Below, one piece after another: positions 55,486 to 64,000 of a stretch of DNA of 64,000 nucleotides. Below the pieces are notes generated by a model. That model made no database searches and was not told where the DNA came from. It saw only the letters and a list, made by a program, of their open reading frames with translations. Numbering within the stretch: position 1 is the first letter of the stretch; every line of letters starts with the position of its first letter. The position numbers and the translations under genes are program-made. The DNA comes from Lujinxingia vulgaris (GTDB lineage Bacteria; Myxococcota_A; Bradymonadia; Bradymonadales; Bradymonadaceae), in contig NZ_VOSL01000060.1 of NCBI RefSeq assembly GCF_007997005.1, positions 35,004 through 99,003 of the forward strand, read 5' to 3'.

Positions 55486-58334
55486 CCTTCGATCACCTCA
55501 AGCACGCTGGCGCAGCGCGGGCAGACCTCATCGTCGCTGCCGGCCTCGATCCAGAAGTTCCAACAGCGGGGGCACTTCTGCCCGGAAGCCGGAACCACGC
55601 CGACCTCCACGATCTTGCCTTCGGCCGGGGTGGCCTCTTCGATCTCCACCGCGCTGGCGATGAAGAAAGCCGGCAGGTTCTGCTCGCAGCTGCGCAGCAG
55701 GCTCAGCGTGGCGCCGGAGGCTTTGAGCGTCAGATGCGCCTCCTGGCTGCTGCCGATCTGCCCCTCTTTACGCTCGCCCTTCCGGGCGCGTTTGGCTTCC
55801 ATGGCCTTCTGGGCCTCCTGACGCACCTCCAGAAGTTGCTCCCAGCGCTCACCGAGCTCGGCGTCTTTCCAGGCGCCGGTGTGGGCGGGGAAGCCGGCGA
55901 GGAAGACGCTCTTCTCGGCCGCTTCGCCGTGAGGAAGATGCTCCCAGGCCTCTTCGCAGGTGAATGAGAGGATGGGCGCGACCGCGCGGACCAGCGCATC
56001 GACTACCAGCCAGTAGGCGGTCTGACCGCTTAGCCGCTCGCGCGAGCCCGGAGCCTCGCAGTACATGCGGTCTTTGGTCACGTCCATATAGACGTTGGAG
56101 AGGTCCACCGTCACCAGCTGCACCAGCGTGTGGTAGATGGTGTGGAACTGGTAGCCGCGGTAGGCCTCCTCAATGCGCTCGATCGCCTCGGCGGTGCGGT
56201 GAAGCACCCAGCGGTCGATCTCTTCGAGCTCATCGAGCGGCAACGCCTGCGAGGGGTCGAAGCCCTCCAGCCCGCCGAGCAAGAAGCGGAAGGTGTTGCG
56301 CACCTTGCGGTAGGCATCCGAGATGCGCTTGAGGATCTCGGTGGAGAGGGTGATGTCGCCGCGGTAGTCGACCGCTGCGACCCACATCCTCAAGATCTCG
56401 GCGCCGTACTGATCGAGCATGCGCTGGGGCGGCTCGAAGTTTTTGCTGGACTTGGAGTACTTGCGGCCGTCTTCGTCGGTCACAAAGCCGTGGGTCAGGC
56501 AGGTGCTGTAGGGCGAGTGGCCTCGCGAGACGATGCCGGCCAGAAGGCTGGACTGGAACCAGCCGCGGTGCTGGTCGCTGCCCTCGAGGTAGAGGTCGGC
56601 GCGGGTGCCCACGCCCATCTTACGGTCGAGCACCGCCGACCAGGACACGCCGGAGTCGAACCACACATCGAGGATGTCTTCTTCTTTGCGGAAGTCGTCG
56701 CCACCACAGCTCGGGCAAGCGGTGCCTTCGGGCACGAGCTCTTTCGCGTCGCGCTCAAACCACACGTCGGCGCCGTGATCTTCGACCAGGTCGGCCACGT
56801 GATCGGCGATCTCGCGGGTAGCCAGCGCCTCGTTGCAGTGGCGGCAGTACATCACGGTGATGGGCACACCCCAGCTGCGCTGGCGGCTGATGCACCAGTC
56901 CGGCCGGCCGGAGACCATGCCGTGGATGCGGTCGCGGCCCCAGCCGGGAACCCAGTTGACCTTCTCGATCTCGTCGAGCGCCGCTTTGCGAAGCTCAAAG
57001 CCTTCGTCGAGGCCGGCGCCCTCGGGCTCCATCGCCACAAACCACTGTTCGGTGGCGCGGAAGATCACGGGCTTTTTGCTGCGCCAACCATGCGGGTAAC
57101 GATCGATGGTGACCTTGTCGCCCGGCGAATTGAGCAGGAGCCCCATATCGGCCAACTTCTGCTGGATGATGGGGTTGGCCTTAAAGACCTGGGTGCCGGC
57201 GAACTCTTCGACATCCGGGCCGCGGAACTTCCCATAATCATCGACGGGGCAGACGATCCCGAGGTTGAAGTGACGCCCGAGCTCGAAGTCTTCCTGACCG
57301 TGGCCGGGGGCGGTGTGCACGCAGCCGGTGCCCTGCTCGAGGGTGACGTAGTCGGCGGGAAGCAGCACCGAGTCGCGCTCCATCCAGGGGTGGCGCGCCT
57401 TCAAACCTTTGCCCTCGCCAAGCTCGCCCACGAGTTCGCGGCCTTCAAAGCTCGCGAGCACCGTGTGCTCCTCGATGCGGCAGGCTTTGAGCACCTCATC
57501 GCGAAGACCTTCGGCCATCACGTAAGCCTCATCGCCCACGGCCACCAGCTGGTAGGTGAGCTCCGGGTTGAGCGCGATCGCCAGGTTGGCGGGCAGCGTC
57601 CAGGGCGTGGTCGTCCAGATCACGACAAAGGTCTTCGTGTCGCCGGCGGCCTCCCCGATCGCCCCGGGGAGCTCGCTGATGGGGAACTTCACATAGACGT
57701 GCTCGGTGGTGAACGCGTCGTACTCCACCTCGGCCTCGGCCAGGGCGGTCTGCGCGGCCCAGTCCCAGTGCACCGGCTTAAAGCCGCGATAGACGATCCC
57801 CTTTTCGAAGAAACGACCAAGCTCGCGCACCGTGGTGGCTTCATAGTCGTAGGACATCGTCAGGTAGGGGTCGTCCCACTGGCCAAAGCCCATCACCCGG
57901 CGGAACTCCTCGCGCTGGATGTCCACAAAACGCTGCGCGTATTCGCGGCAGGCTTTGCGGATCTCGACCTTGGTCATTTCGCGCTTTTTCTTGCCGAGCT
58001 CTTTGTCGACCTGGTGCTCAATCGGCAGCCCGTGGCAATCCCAGCCCGGCACGTACTCACAGAGCTCGCCGGCCATGTTGCGGAACTTCACCACGAAGTC
58101 TTTGAGCGTCTTGTTGAGGATATGCCCGTGGTGGAGGTTGCCGTTGGCATAGGGAGGGCCGTCATGAAGAATAAAACGCGGCCAGCCTTCGGCTTTGCCG
58201 CGCTCAACCCACGCCTCATAAATGCCCTCGTCTCGCCACCAGCTCACGCGCTCTTCTTCGCGCTGGGCCAGGTTGGCCCGCATCGGAAAGTCGGTCGAAG
58301 GGAGGTTGAGGGTATCTTTGTAGTCCTTGCCCAC
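55482..58334 (-). CDS. ileS: Isoleucyl-tRNA synthetase
   Basis: A 950-residue class I synthetase charging tRNA-Ile. The start is a GTG at 58334 behind AAGGAG, giving MGKDYKDTLNLPSTDFPMRA, which matches the family N-terminus; the open frame upstream is not translated. The HIGH box is PPYANGNLHHGHILNKTLKD, the editing domain is present, and the second motif is KYSKS (DGRKYSKSSKNFEPP) rather than the usual KMSKS. The C-terminal zinc ribbon has CPRCWNFW and CPRCASV. Length matches E. coli IleS (938). ileS-lspA order is common in proteobacteria. Confidence 0.97.
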   Translation of the reverse strand: MGKDYKDTLNLPSTDFPMRANLAQREEERVSWWRDEGIYEAWVERGKAEGWPRFILHDGPPYANGNLHHGHILNKTLKDFVVKFRNMAGELCEYVPGWDCHGLPIEHQVDKELGKKKREMTKVEIRKACREYAQRFVDIQREEFRRVMGFGQWDDPYLTMSYDYEATTVRELGRFFEKGIVYRGFKPVHWDWAAQTALAEAEVEYDAFTTEHVYVKFPISELPGAIGEAAGDTKTFVVIWTTTPWTLPANLAIALNPELTYQLVAVGDEAYVMAEGLRDEVLKACRIEEHTVLASFEGRELVGELGEGKGLKARHPWMERDSVLLPADYVTLEQGTGCVHTAPGHGQEDFELGRHFNLGIVCPVDDYGKFRGPDVEEFAGTQVFKANPIIQQKLADMGLLLNSPGDKVTIDRYPHGWRSKKPVIFRATEQWFVAMEPEGAGLDEGFELRKAALDEIEKVNWVPGWGRDRIHGMVSGRPDWCISRQRSWGVPITVMYCRHCNEALATREIADHVADLVEDHGADVWFERDAKELVPEGTACPSCGGDDFRKEEDILDVWFDSGVSWSAVLDRKMGVGTRADLYLEGSDQHRGWFQSSLLAGIVSRGHSPYSTCLTHGFVTDEDGRKYSKSSKNFEPPQRMLDQYGAEILRMWVAAVDYRGDITLSTEILKRISDAYRKVRNTFRFLLGGLEGFDPSQALPLDELEEIDRWVLHRTAEAIERIEEAYRGYQFHTIYHTLVQLVTVDLSNVYMDVTKDRMYCEAPGSRERLSGQTAYWLVVDALVRAVAPILSFTCEEAWEHLPHGEAAEKSVFLAGFPAHTGAWKDAELGERWEQLLEVRQEAQKAMEAKRARKGERKEGQIGSSQEAHLTLKASGATLSLLRSCEQNLPAFFIASAVEIEEATPAEGKIVEVGVVPASGQKCPRCWNFWIEAGSDDEVCPRCASVLEVIEG

Positions 58335-58454
58335 AGCGGCACTCCTTAGCAGTCCAAAAGGTTGGAAAATCACCACCTGAATCGCGCTCTTCTAACACAG
58401 CGCCCGCCTCGAATAAAGCAGGCCCTGAGCGCGATTTCGCGCGTGTTATGACCC

Positions 58455-59276
58455 TTAATCGGGCTGGATTCTGGCGCGCACAACGACCGGCCGTCCGCGA
58501 CCGATGCGCTGCGCGTTGTGGTGGAGAAGCGCGTTGAGATAACGCCGCGCGCCGGTGATGGCGGCCTCCCAGCTCAGCCCGCGGGCGCGCAGGCAGGCGA
58601 TGGCGCTGGAGAGCTGGCAACCCGTACCTCGAACATCGGCCTCCACGCGCGAAAGTGGCTCAAAACTGCGCTCGCCGGCCTCATCGGCAAGCACATCGAC
58701 GACGCCCTGTCCGGGGGCATGTGGAAGATGCCCGCCTTTGACGAGCACCCGTGACCAGCCCGCCTCTCGCAGCTCCCGGGCCAGCCGCAGCGCGTCGTTG
58801 CCGGCCGCCTCAAGCCCCAGGATCTGCGCGGCTTCCGGAACGTTGGGGGTCAGGAGGTCAACGCGCTCACGCACACGCTCCAGCCCCTCAAACCAGCCCT
58901 CGGCGTGCAGCGCGCGGCGGCCGTCGCCGCTGGCGAGCACCGGGTCGAGCACGACGTCGACCTCCGGATCGAGCTCGTCGAAGAACGCGCCGAGCACCTG
59001 AAAGGATTCCAGCCCGGGGATCATGCCAATTTTGATCGCCTGAAGATCAAAATCCTCAGCGATCGCGTCGAGTTGAGCGCGAAAGGTGCCCGGGCTCACC
59101 GCTTCGAAGCCGCGCACGCCCCGGGTGTTCTGGCACACGAGCGCGCTGATCACGCTTAGCCCGTGGCAGCCCAGGTCGCGCATCACCTGCAGATCGACCT
59201 GAATGCCGGCCCCCCCGCTGGGGTCGGTTCCGGCGATCGTCAGCACGAGTGGCGGCGAGGAGTTGACTTCATCCAT
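58455..59276 (-). CDS. thiD: Hydroxymethylpyrimidine/phosphomethylpyrimidine kinase
   Basis: A 273-residue ribokinase-fold enzyme phosphorylating HMP and HMP-phosphate in thiamine synthesis. Motifs are LTIAGTDPSGGAGIQVDLQV at the N-terminus, LDPVLASGDGRRAL, DLLTPNVPEAAQIL, and the anion-hole motif VRGTGCQLSSAIACLRARG near residue 225, with Cys of the GTGC sequence. The start at 59276 has GGGAGTGAG upstream and lies 5 bp after the amidohydrolase stop, so the two are coupled. It pairs functionally with thiO at 50966. Confidence 0.94.
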   Translation of the reverse strand: MDEVNSSPPLVLTIAGTDPSGGAGIQVDLQVMRDLGCHGLSVISALVCQNTRGVRGFEAVSPGTFRAQLDAIAEDFDLQAIKIGMIPGLESFQVLGAFFDELDPEVDVVLDPVLASGDGRRALHAEGWFEGLERVRERVDLLTPNVPEAAQILGLEAAGNDALRLARELREAGWSRVLVKGGHLPHAPGQGVVDVLADEAGERSFEPLSRVEADVRGTGCQLSSAIACLRARGLSWEAAITGARRYLNALLHHNAQRIGRGRPVVVRARIQPD

Positions 59277-59281
59277 CGGAC

Positions 59282-60277
59282 TCACTCCCCCGCTCCTCGC
59301 GTGGTATGGGCCGCAGCCGCCTCTGGAAGGCACAACACCGACGCGGCGCGGGTGAGCATCGCGTCATCGACGCCCAGCGCGCGGAAGATCTCCAGGTTGC
59401 GCTGCAGGGGGTTCTCCATCGCGTGCAGCTCACGGGCGCGCGCCCAGCCGATCTGGTTGGCAAAGACCCAGGGGTTGGCCGGCACGGGAAAGTCGCTGCC
59501 CATAATCACGCGACTGCGCGCGGTGGCATCGCCGAGCACTTTGTGGATGTAAGGAAAGCGCGAAAGTGAGGCCATCGCCGAGATGTCGCCGTAGAGGTTG
59601 GGGTAGTCGTCGAGCATCTGGCGCCAGTGGTCGTAATCTTCGCGAAAGGGGTGCACCACGCCGCTGCCCGCGCAGTGTGCGGCGATCACGCGCGTGCCGC
59701 ACTCCAGGGGAAGGCGCAGACGCTCGGGTTTTCCCCAGGCCTGATTGACCGGCGGGATGGTGTGCTCAAACGACGTGTGCGTGAGCAGCGGGATGTTGAG
59801 CGCGGCCATTTTTTCCCAGAAGCCGCGGTAGCTCTCGCGGCTAAGATCGATGTCCTGGGAGTTGGGCAGAAGTTTGATCGCCACCGCCCCGCGCTCGGAT
59901 ACCCGCTCGAGCTCATCGATGGCGTCGCGGCGTTGCGGGTTGACCGAGGCGATGGGAAGCAAGCCCTCCGAGCGGGCGCAGACCTCAAAGAGGTAGTCGT
60001 TGGAGATGTAGACGCGGGTGCGCTCATGATCGTAATGGCCGGCCTCATCGTAGATGGCGTCAAAGGCCAGCAGGCCGGCCGCGTCGAGCTCGCTCTCCTC
60101 GACCCAGCGGATGACCTGATCGGCGTAGGCGTGGTCGAGCTCCTCGCGTGAGACCCCGGCCAGCCCCAGCGCGCGACTCAGCCAGGCAAACGCCCAGCCG
60201 CCGGAGAGGTTCGGGCTGACGTAGCAGCCGTTCTTCGGGTTGATCCCCATCAGGTGAACGTGGGCGTCGATGATCAT
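59282..60277 (-). CDS. Amidohydrolase family protein (amidohydrolase_2/ACMSD-like)
   Basis: A 331-residue metal-dependent TIM-barrel hydrolase. The N-terminal metal motif is MIIDAHVHLMG. Further sites are a His in LLTHTSFEHTIPP, a His in RVIAAHCAGSG, and the late Asp in IMGSDFPVPANPW, all typical of the amidohydrolase_2 subfamily, which hydrolyses or decarboxylates small aromatic or lactone substrates. The start at 60277 has only a weak ribosome site. It is upstream of thiD with 5 bp between, so co-transcribed; a link to thiamine degradation products is possible but unproven. It is divergent from the YtcJ-type amidohydrolase. Confidence 0.88.
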   Translation of the reverse strand: MIIDAHVHLMGINPKNGCYVSPNLSGGWAFAWLSRALGLAGVSREELDHAYADQVIRWVEESELDAAGLLAFDAIYDEAGHYDHERTRVYISNDYLFEVCARSEGLLPIASVNPQRRDAIDELERVSERGAVAIKLLPNSQDIDLSRESYRGFWEKMAALNIPLLTHTSFEHTIPPVNQAWGKPERLRLPLECGTRVIAAHCAGSGVVHPFREDYDHWRQMLDDYPNLYGDISAMASLSRFPYIHKVLGDATARSRVIMGSDFPVPANPWVFANQIGWARARELHAMENPLQRNLEIFRALGVDDAMLTRAASVLCLPEAAAAHTTRGAGE

Positions 60278-60416
60278 AGGCGTCTCAAAGGGGGGGCGCG
60301 CAAAGCGCGAGAGGGTGGGCCGCCAAAACCGTTGCACGATTGCGAAGATGCGGCAATTTGTGTTTTTTTGGGGCGGTCAGCCCCCTGCTCTGCTCCGACG
60401 TAAAGGCGGTCTTTCG

Positions 60417-61943
60417 ATGTTGATCGTACACCCCCGTATCTACCTTGATCATCACGGCACCACGACCAACGCGCTGCTCATCGAAGGTCAACACGTGGTC
60501 GCCGTCGGCGACGAAGCGCGCCGGCGGGCCGGTCGGAGCGCGGAGGTGGTGCGCCCCGACGCGGCGTGTGTGATGCCGGCGCTGGGCGACGCGCACATCC
60601 ACCTGTGGGGGGCCGGGCTGCGCGCGCACACGATCGATCTTCGGGGGATGAGCGCGCCGCAGATCCTCGACGAACTGCGCCTGGCCGCCCCGCGCCAGGA
60701 CGGCTGGATCGTGGGCACAAACTGGAATGAGAACAACTTCGCCGACGATCACCCGCTCAACCTGGCGCTCCTCGACCAGCTCTTTCCCAATCAGCCGGTG
60801 TGCCTGCACCGGGTGGACGCGCATGCTCTGTGGGTCAACTCCGAGGCACTTCGCCGCGCCGGGCTTGATGAGCGTGTGCACGACTTAAGCGGCGGGCTCG
60901 CTGAGCGCGGCCCCGACGGGCGGCTGACCGGCGTGCTCATCGACCACGCCATGGAGCCGGTGCTGCGCGCGCTGCCTCCGGCCGACGCCGCAGAAGATCG
61001 CCTGATCTTTACCCACACCGCCAACACCCTCCTGAGCCACGGGGTGAGTTTTTCGTCGATGGCCTTTACCTCGATGGAGCGCCTGGAGCTGGTCGATGAG
61101 CTCATCGCCGACGGTGATCTTCCCTCCCGCGTGGACTTCTGGATCGACGGCACCTCCCCCGCTCTCGACCGCCTCTTAGAGCGCGGTCCGCGCCAGGCCA
61201 ACGCGGCCGGCCACCGGGTGGGCACCATCAAGTTCTTTGCCGACGGGGCGCTCGGCTCGGCCGGTGCCTGGCTTCTGGAGCCTTACCGCACCGGTGGCCA
61301 GGGCTTGCAGACCCAACCTTCAGGTTACCTTAAAGCGCGCCTCCCCGAGCTGATGCGCGCCGGCTGGCAGGTGGCCGTGCACGCCATCGGCGACGCCGCC
61401 GCCCGCGACGTCCTCGACGCTTTTGAGGCCACTTCCCCCGAGCTCCGAGCGCGGCTTCGTCCCCGGCTCGAACACGCCCAGATCGTTCACCCCGACGACC
61501 GTGCCCGCTTCGCCGAGCTCGGCGTCATTGCCAGCATCCAGCCCATTCACCTGCGCAGCGATGTGCCCTGGGCGCCGCGCCGACTCTTCGATCCTCAGCT
61601 GGAGCGCCTCTTCCCCTGGCGCGATCTTCTACCCGCCACACTCGCCGCAGGCAGCGACTACCCCATCGACGATCCCAACCCGTGGCACGGCATCGCCACC
61701 GCCCTGACCCGCCAGGGCTACGACGAGCAGCCCTTTGCCCCCGAACACGCCCTGACCCGTCAGGAGGCCATCAGCGCCTACACCTACGGCGCGGCCTATG
61801 CCTCACACCGCGAGCACCAGCTCGGCGCGCTTCACCCGGGCTATCTGGCCGACGTCATCGCGCTTTCGGCCGATCCCTATGTCGACTCCCCGGAGGCCAT
61901 CTGGGACATCGAGGTGCTCTGGTCGCGATTACCGGGTCGCTGA
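60417..61943 (+). CDS. YtcJ-type amidohydrolase (amidohydrolase_3)
   Basis: A 508-residue metal-dependent hydrolase of the YtcJ/NfdA group, often active on N-substituted formamides or related amides. Metal sites are MPALGDAHIHLWGAG near residue 55, the His of VAVHAIGDAAARDVLDAF near 325, the His in EHAQIVHPDD, and Asp in LAAGSDYPIDDPNP near 405. IKFFADGALGSAGAWL and the terminal GYLADVIALSADPY are further family signatures. The ATG at 60417 follows AAAGGCGG; an upstream in-frame ATG at 60270 is rejected because it adds non-family residues and a low-complexity leader. Substrate unknown. Confidence 0.9.
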   Translation: MLIVHPRIYLDHHGTTTNALLIEGQHVVAVGDEARRRAGRSAEVVRPDAACVMPALGDAHIHLWGAGLRAHTIDLRGMSAPQILDELRLAAPRQDGWIVGTNWNENNFADDHPLNLALLDQLFPNQPVCLHRVDAHALWVNSEALRRAGLDERVHDLSGGLAERGPDGRLTGVLIDHAMEPVLRALPPADAAEDRLIFTHTANTLLSHGVSFSSMAFTSMERLELVDELIADGDLPSRVDFWIDGTSPALDRLLERGPRQANAAGHRVGTIKFFADGALGSAGAWLLEPYRTGGQGLQTQPSGYLKARLPELMRAGWQVAVHAIGDAAARDVLDAFEATSPELRARLRPRLEHAQIVHPDDRARFAELGVIASIQPIHLRSDVPWAPRRLFDPQLERLFPWRDLLPATLAAGSDYPIDDPNPWHGIATALTRQGYDEQPFAPEHALTRQEAISAYTYGAAYASHREHQLGALHPGYLADVIALSADPYVDSPEAIWDIEVLWSRLPGR

Positions 61944-61946
61944 AGC

Positions 61947-61975
61947 TTAACTTATGTAACTGCACTCGCTATGGT
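61947..61975 (+). promoter_or_regulatory. Candidate sigma-70 promoter for the small orphan gene
   Basis: TTAACT, 17 bp, TATGGT: four of six matches in each hexamer with ideal spacing, located 75 bp before the ATG at 62050. The A/T-rich elements contrast with flanking DNA. Confidence 0.45.
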
Positions 61976-62049
61976 GAACGTCTTCACACCGACAGGCGGT
62001 GCGGAGGGGATTGTTATGTTCACGATGATGTGTAGTGGAGGAGTACATC

Positions 62050-62355
62050 ATGTTTAATCATCCTGAGGTCCAGGAACTGGATTCCGGCAGCTATGAAGTC
62101 TCGCTCAATGGGACCAGCAACGGCTTTGCCTGGTTCACAATGGATAGTTTTGGTAACCGTACCGCTTATTTCGGTCTGGCTGGCGGCACGACGTTCCCCT
62201 TCGTTTTAACCTTGAACCAAACTCTGACGTTCACCCGCATCAAAGAGGACTTCAAAACCCCCGGGGAGTTCGGAAAATGGGCCGAAGCTCAGCTCGGTGG
62301 CTCGGCCGATTACCACTGCATGATCGAAACGCAGATCGCCTGGGACGGGACCTGA
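62050..62355 (+). CDS. Small orphan protein of atypical composition, function unknown
   Basis: A 101-residue soluble protein without recognised motif or signal peptide. It appears beta-rich (GSYEVSLNGTSNGFAWFTMD, then FGLAGGTTFPFVLTLNQTLT) with a C-terminal helix and one Cys. An excellent ribosome site, GGAGGAG, lies six bases before the ATG at 62050; an in-frame ATG at 62035 lies before it. The base composition is visibly lower in GC than the surroundings (many AAT, TTT, TTC and GGT codons), which suggests recent acquisition or an unusual selection. It has its own candidate promoter and lies between the amidohydrolase and the large helical protein. Confidence 0.8.
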   Translation: MFNHPEVQELDSGSYEVSLNGTSNGFAWFTMDSFGNRTAYFGLAGGTTFPFVLTLNQTLTFTRIKEDFKTPGEFGKWAEAQLGGSADYHCMIETQIAWDGT

Positions 62356-62417
62356 CCCAGGGCGCAGCCGGACGTCTGAAGTGACCGCGCGTTAGCGGGA
62401 CTGTGCAGCGTTACCAT

Positions 62418-62450
62418 CGACGCGCTTGACCTTAAAGGTTGAGCGCGTCG
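62418..62450. terminator. Hairpin at the end of the helical-repeat gene
   Basis: CGACGCGCTTGACC / GGTTGAGCGCGTCG pairs over 14 bp allowing two G-U pairs, and spans the stop codon of the minus-strand gene. No T-run follows, so its role is uncertain. Confidence 0.35.
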
Positions 62451-64000
62451 AGCGCTTCTTGCACGCTCAAGACCTCGCGTCGCGCCCGACGCTGTGCCGG
62501 CGTCAGAGTGTCGGCGAGCTGCTCCACACAGCGCTGCGCCCCCTCGGGCACCCCATCGACCACAGGCGCCAGAAGCCCGATGATCTGCGCGCCGACGCTG
62601 GGCAAATGACAGGACGTCGCGCTCTCCAGCAGCTCGGCCTGCTCGATCCAGTCGACCTCGCGGCCGCAGCGGATCGCCAGCGCCAACGCCAACTTCGCGC
62701 CCCACATATTGCCGGTGCGGCTCCAGGCCTGGTAGGTGCTCATCGCCATGGTGCGCGCTGTGTCGTACTCGTTCCTGCGGAAGGCCATCGCCGCCTCCAC
62801 AAGCCCCAGCAGACCGTCGAGTTCGGGCAACGCCAGCTCGCGCGCCGCAGCGATGAACGCCTCATCCGGCGCGCTGAGATCGTCACGACGGTAGGCCAGG
62901 CGACGCTCCAGAATGCGGGCGCGCACCATATACACCGGCTGGTGGCGGCGTTCCGCGAGCTTGCGGGCCTTGAGGATGAGGTGCTCGGCGCTCTTCAGCT
63001 CCCCGCATTCCAGCAAGGACGTGGCCGCATTAAGCGCTGAAGAGAGGCGCGCGCTGACCCGACTTTTTAAGCGTGCCGCTTCGGTGTGCAGACGCGCGGC
63101 CTCTTCAAAACGGGCCTGGCGGTAGTTCATCAGCCCCATCCAGCCGCGCACCGTGCCCTGGATCTCTTCGCAGGGATGCTCGCTCGCCCAGGCCTCGATC
63201 TCGGCCATCACCCGCTGGCCGACCTCGCGCTCGCAACCCCAGGAGGCCTGAAGACGAAAGCGCTGGCGGCGAAGCTCCAGCTCCGGATCATCGAGGGGCG
63301 CGACCTCGTCCATGGTGGCCAGAGCGGTGGTGCCCTGAACCTGCATGCTCAAGATCGCCGCGCGCACCAACTTCTCGATGCGGCGACGGCGCTCATCGGG
63401 TTCGCCGGCGCGCTCCATCGCGGCGAGGAAACGCTCCAGCTCGCGCGGGGATCCGTTGGAGAGGGCGATCTTCGCCCAGGTCATCAGCAGTCGGTTGCGC
63501 TGAGGGCCGCGCTCATCGGGGCTCAAACGCAACGCCGCCCAGCCCTCATCAAGCAGGGCGATGGCGCGGCCGAGCTCCCCGTCGCGATCGAGGTTTTGAG
63601 CGCGCAGGCAGGCTTCTTCGGCGGCATGCGCGGAGTCGCCGGCCTGCACCAGGTGAAAGAAGCGCTGGGGATGTCCGGCGGGCAGCGCCCCGGCGATCTT
63701 CTTATGGGCGTTGCGCCGATCATCGAGTTTCCAGTCGGCAAAGAGCGCGTCGAAGAGCGGCACGATCACGTCATCCTGCCCCTCCTCAGGAAGCAGCCCC
63801 TCCTGGACCAGCGCCTCAATCTCGGCCTCCACCTCCCAGACCGGTCGTTTCATCAGCGCGGCCAGCACCCGGGCCTCACGCAGCGGGTGGGCGAGGCTCA
63901 GCCAGGCCAGAAGATCGCGCCGGGGGCCGCGCGGAGGAAGCGGGGCGGCCAGATCTTCGCGCTGGGCGCTCACCCGGGCGCCGGCGCGAAGCCGGCCCAG
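62432..64000 (-). CDS. C-terminal part of a large TPR-like/ATPase-regulator protein (partial at right edge)
   Basis: At least 522 residues, open at the right edge. A GTG at 63973 could start it, but the frame continues to the boundary (LGRLRAGARVSAQRED) with no ribosome site, so it is more likely the tail of a larger protein. Residues near the right end (LLAWLSLAHPLREARVLAAL, then VEAEIEALVQEGLL) resemble the winged-helix after an AAA/STAND ATPase. The rest is helical repeats of TPR type (ARLHTEAARLKSRVSARLSS, AELLESATSCHLPSVGAQ). In Myxococcota-like genomes such tails follow protein-kinase or STAND-ATPase heads. The head domain lies outside the window, so the full function is unknown. Confidence 0.7.
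   Translation of the reverse strand: MGRLRAGARVSAQREDLAAPLPPRGPRRDLLAWLSLAHPLREARVLAALMKRPVWEVEAEIEALVQEGLLPEEGQDDVIVPLFDALFADWKLDDRRNAHKKIAGALPAGHPQRFFHLVQAGDSAHAAEEACLRAQNLDRDGELGRAIALLDEGWAALRLSPDERGPQRNRLLMTWAKIALSNGSPRELERFLAAMERAGEPDERRRRIEKLVRAAILSMQVQGTTALATMDEVAPLDDPELELRRQRFRLQASWGCEREVGQRVMAEIEAWASEHPCEEIQGTVRGWMGLMNYRQARFEEAARLHTEAARLKSRVSARLSSALNAATSLLECGELKSAEHLILKARKLAERRHQPVYMVRARILERRLAYRRDDLSAPDEAFIAAARELALPELDGLLGLVEAAMAFRRNEYDTARTMAMSTYQAWSRTGNMWGAKLALALAIRCGREVDWIEQAELLESATSCHLPSVGAQIIGLLAPVVDGVPEGAQRCVEQLADTLTPAQRRARREVLSVQEALDALNL

Noticed and set aside
56130..58349. 739-codon open frame antisense to ileS
   Set aside because: Shadow frame; ileS is unambiguous on the minus strand.

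Overview
The window is 64 kb of high-GC, Gram-negative bacterial chromosome. The gene content suggests a deltaproteobacterium-like lineage related to Myxococcota/Bradymonadota. This rests on many secreted lipoproteins with acidic Asp/Thr linkers, an FHA-TPR membrane protein, an OmpA protein with thrombospondin type 3 repeats, Tad/Flp pilins behind sigma-54 type promoters, and a propionyl-CoA to methylmalonyl-CoA module. Taxonomy is inferred from gene content, not proven. Most of the window is ordinary core and accessory chromosome. I see no prophage, insertion sequence or CRISPR array.

Layout. 1-9 kb holds a histidine kinase cut by the left edge, an FHA-TPR protein, a response regulator, a basic DNA/RNA-binding-like protein, a lamin-tail lipoprotein, a stand-alone LeuA-regulatory-like protein and a T2SS/T4P inner-membrane F protein. 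9-15 kb carries a phosphoglycerate dehydrogenase homologue, then an operon for propionate carbon: biotin carboxylase, BT-biotin carrier protein and methylmalonyl-CoA mutase large subunit. A 95-residue protein resembling the start of sigma region 4 follows. 15-28 kb has sn-glycerol-1-phosphate dehydrogenase, a zinc-ribbon membrane protein, an FG-GAP lipoprotein, aconitase A divergent from a LysR regulator, an OmpA/TSP3 protein, tRNA-Thr(CGT) and a PRMT-like methyltransferase.

28-37 kb has several unrecognised proteins, among them a secreted protein with four Cys-pair repeats. Pyruvate carboxylase follows, then a gene-free stretch with eight 42-43 bp tandem repeats that mostly contain a 15-bp palindrome. 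After that come an aminotransferase/M42 peptidase pair and a 42-residue membrane protein. 37-47 kb is a long minus-strand run: mfd, a PpiC lipoprotein, a SurA-like chaperone, pdxA, an enoyl-CoA hydratase, a membrane protein with three winged-helix-like repeats, and pssA.

47-54 kb has two Flp pilins, each preceded by a GG-N10-GC sigma-54 type element, a fused transporter/spermidine-synthase-like protein, a TadV/CpaA-type prepilin peptidase coupled to thiO, a PorV-like outer-membrane protein and an RpoH-like sigma factor. 54-64 kb has ileS-lspA, thiD with an amidohydrolase, a divergent YtcJ-type amidohydrolase, a small low-GC orphan and the C-terminal part of a large helical-repeat protein cut by the right edge.

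How the genes connect. Propionyl-CoA carboxylase parts, methylmalonyl-CoA mutase, pyruvate carboxylase and aconitase all feed or run the TCA cycle. The pilins, prepilin peptidase and possibly the F protein belong to a Tad/type IV pilus-like machine. LspA, PpiC, SurA and the lipoproteins concern the cell envelope, and ThiO, ThiD and PdxA concern cofactor synthesis. The most unusual elements are the palindromic tandem array (33756-34097), the sigma-54 pilin pair, bacterial G1P dehydrogenase, the split carboxylase alpha chain, and several small or modular proteins of unknown function.
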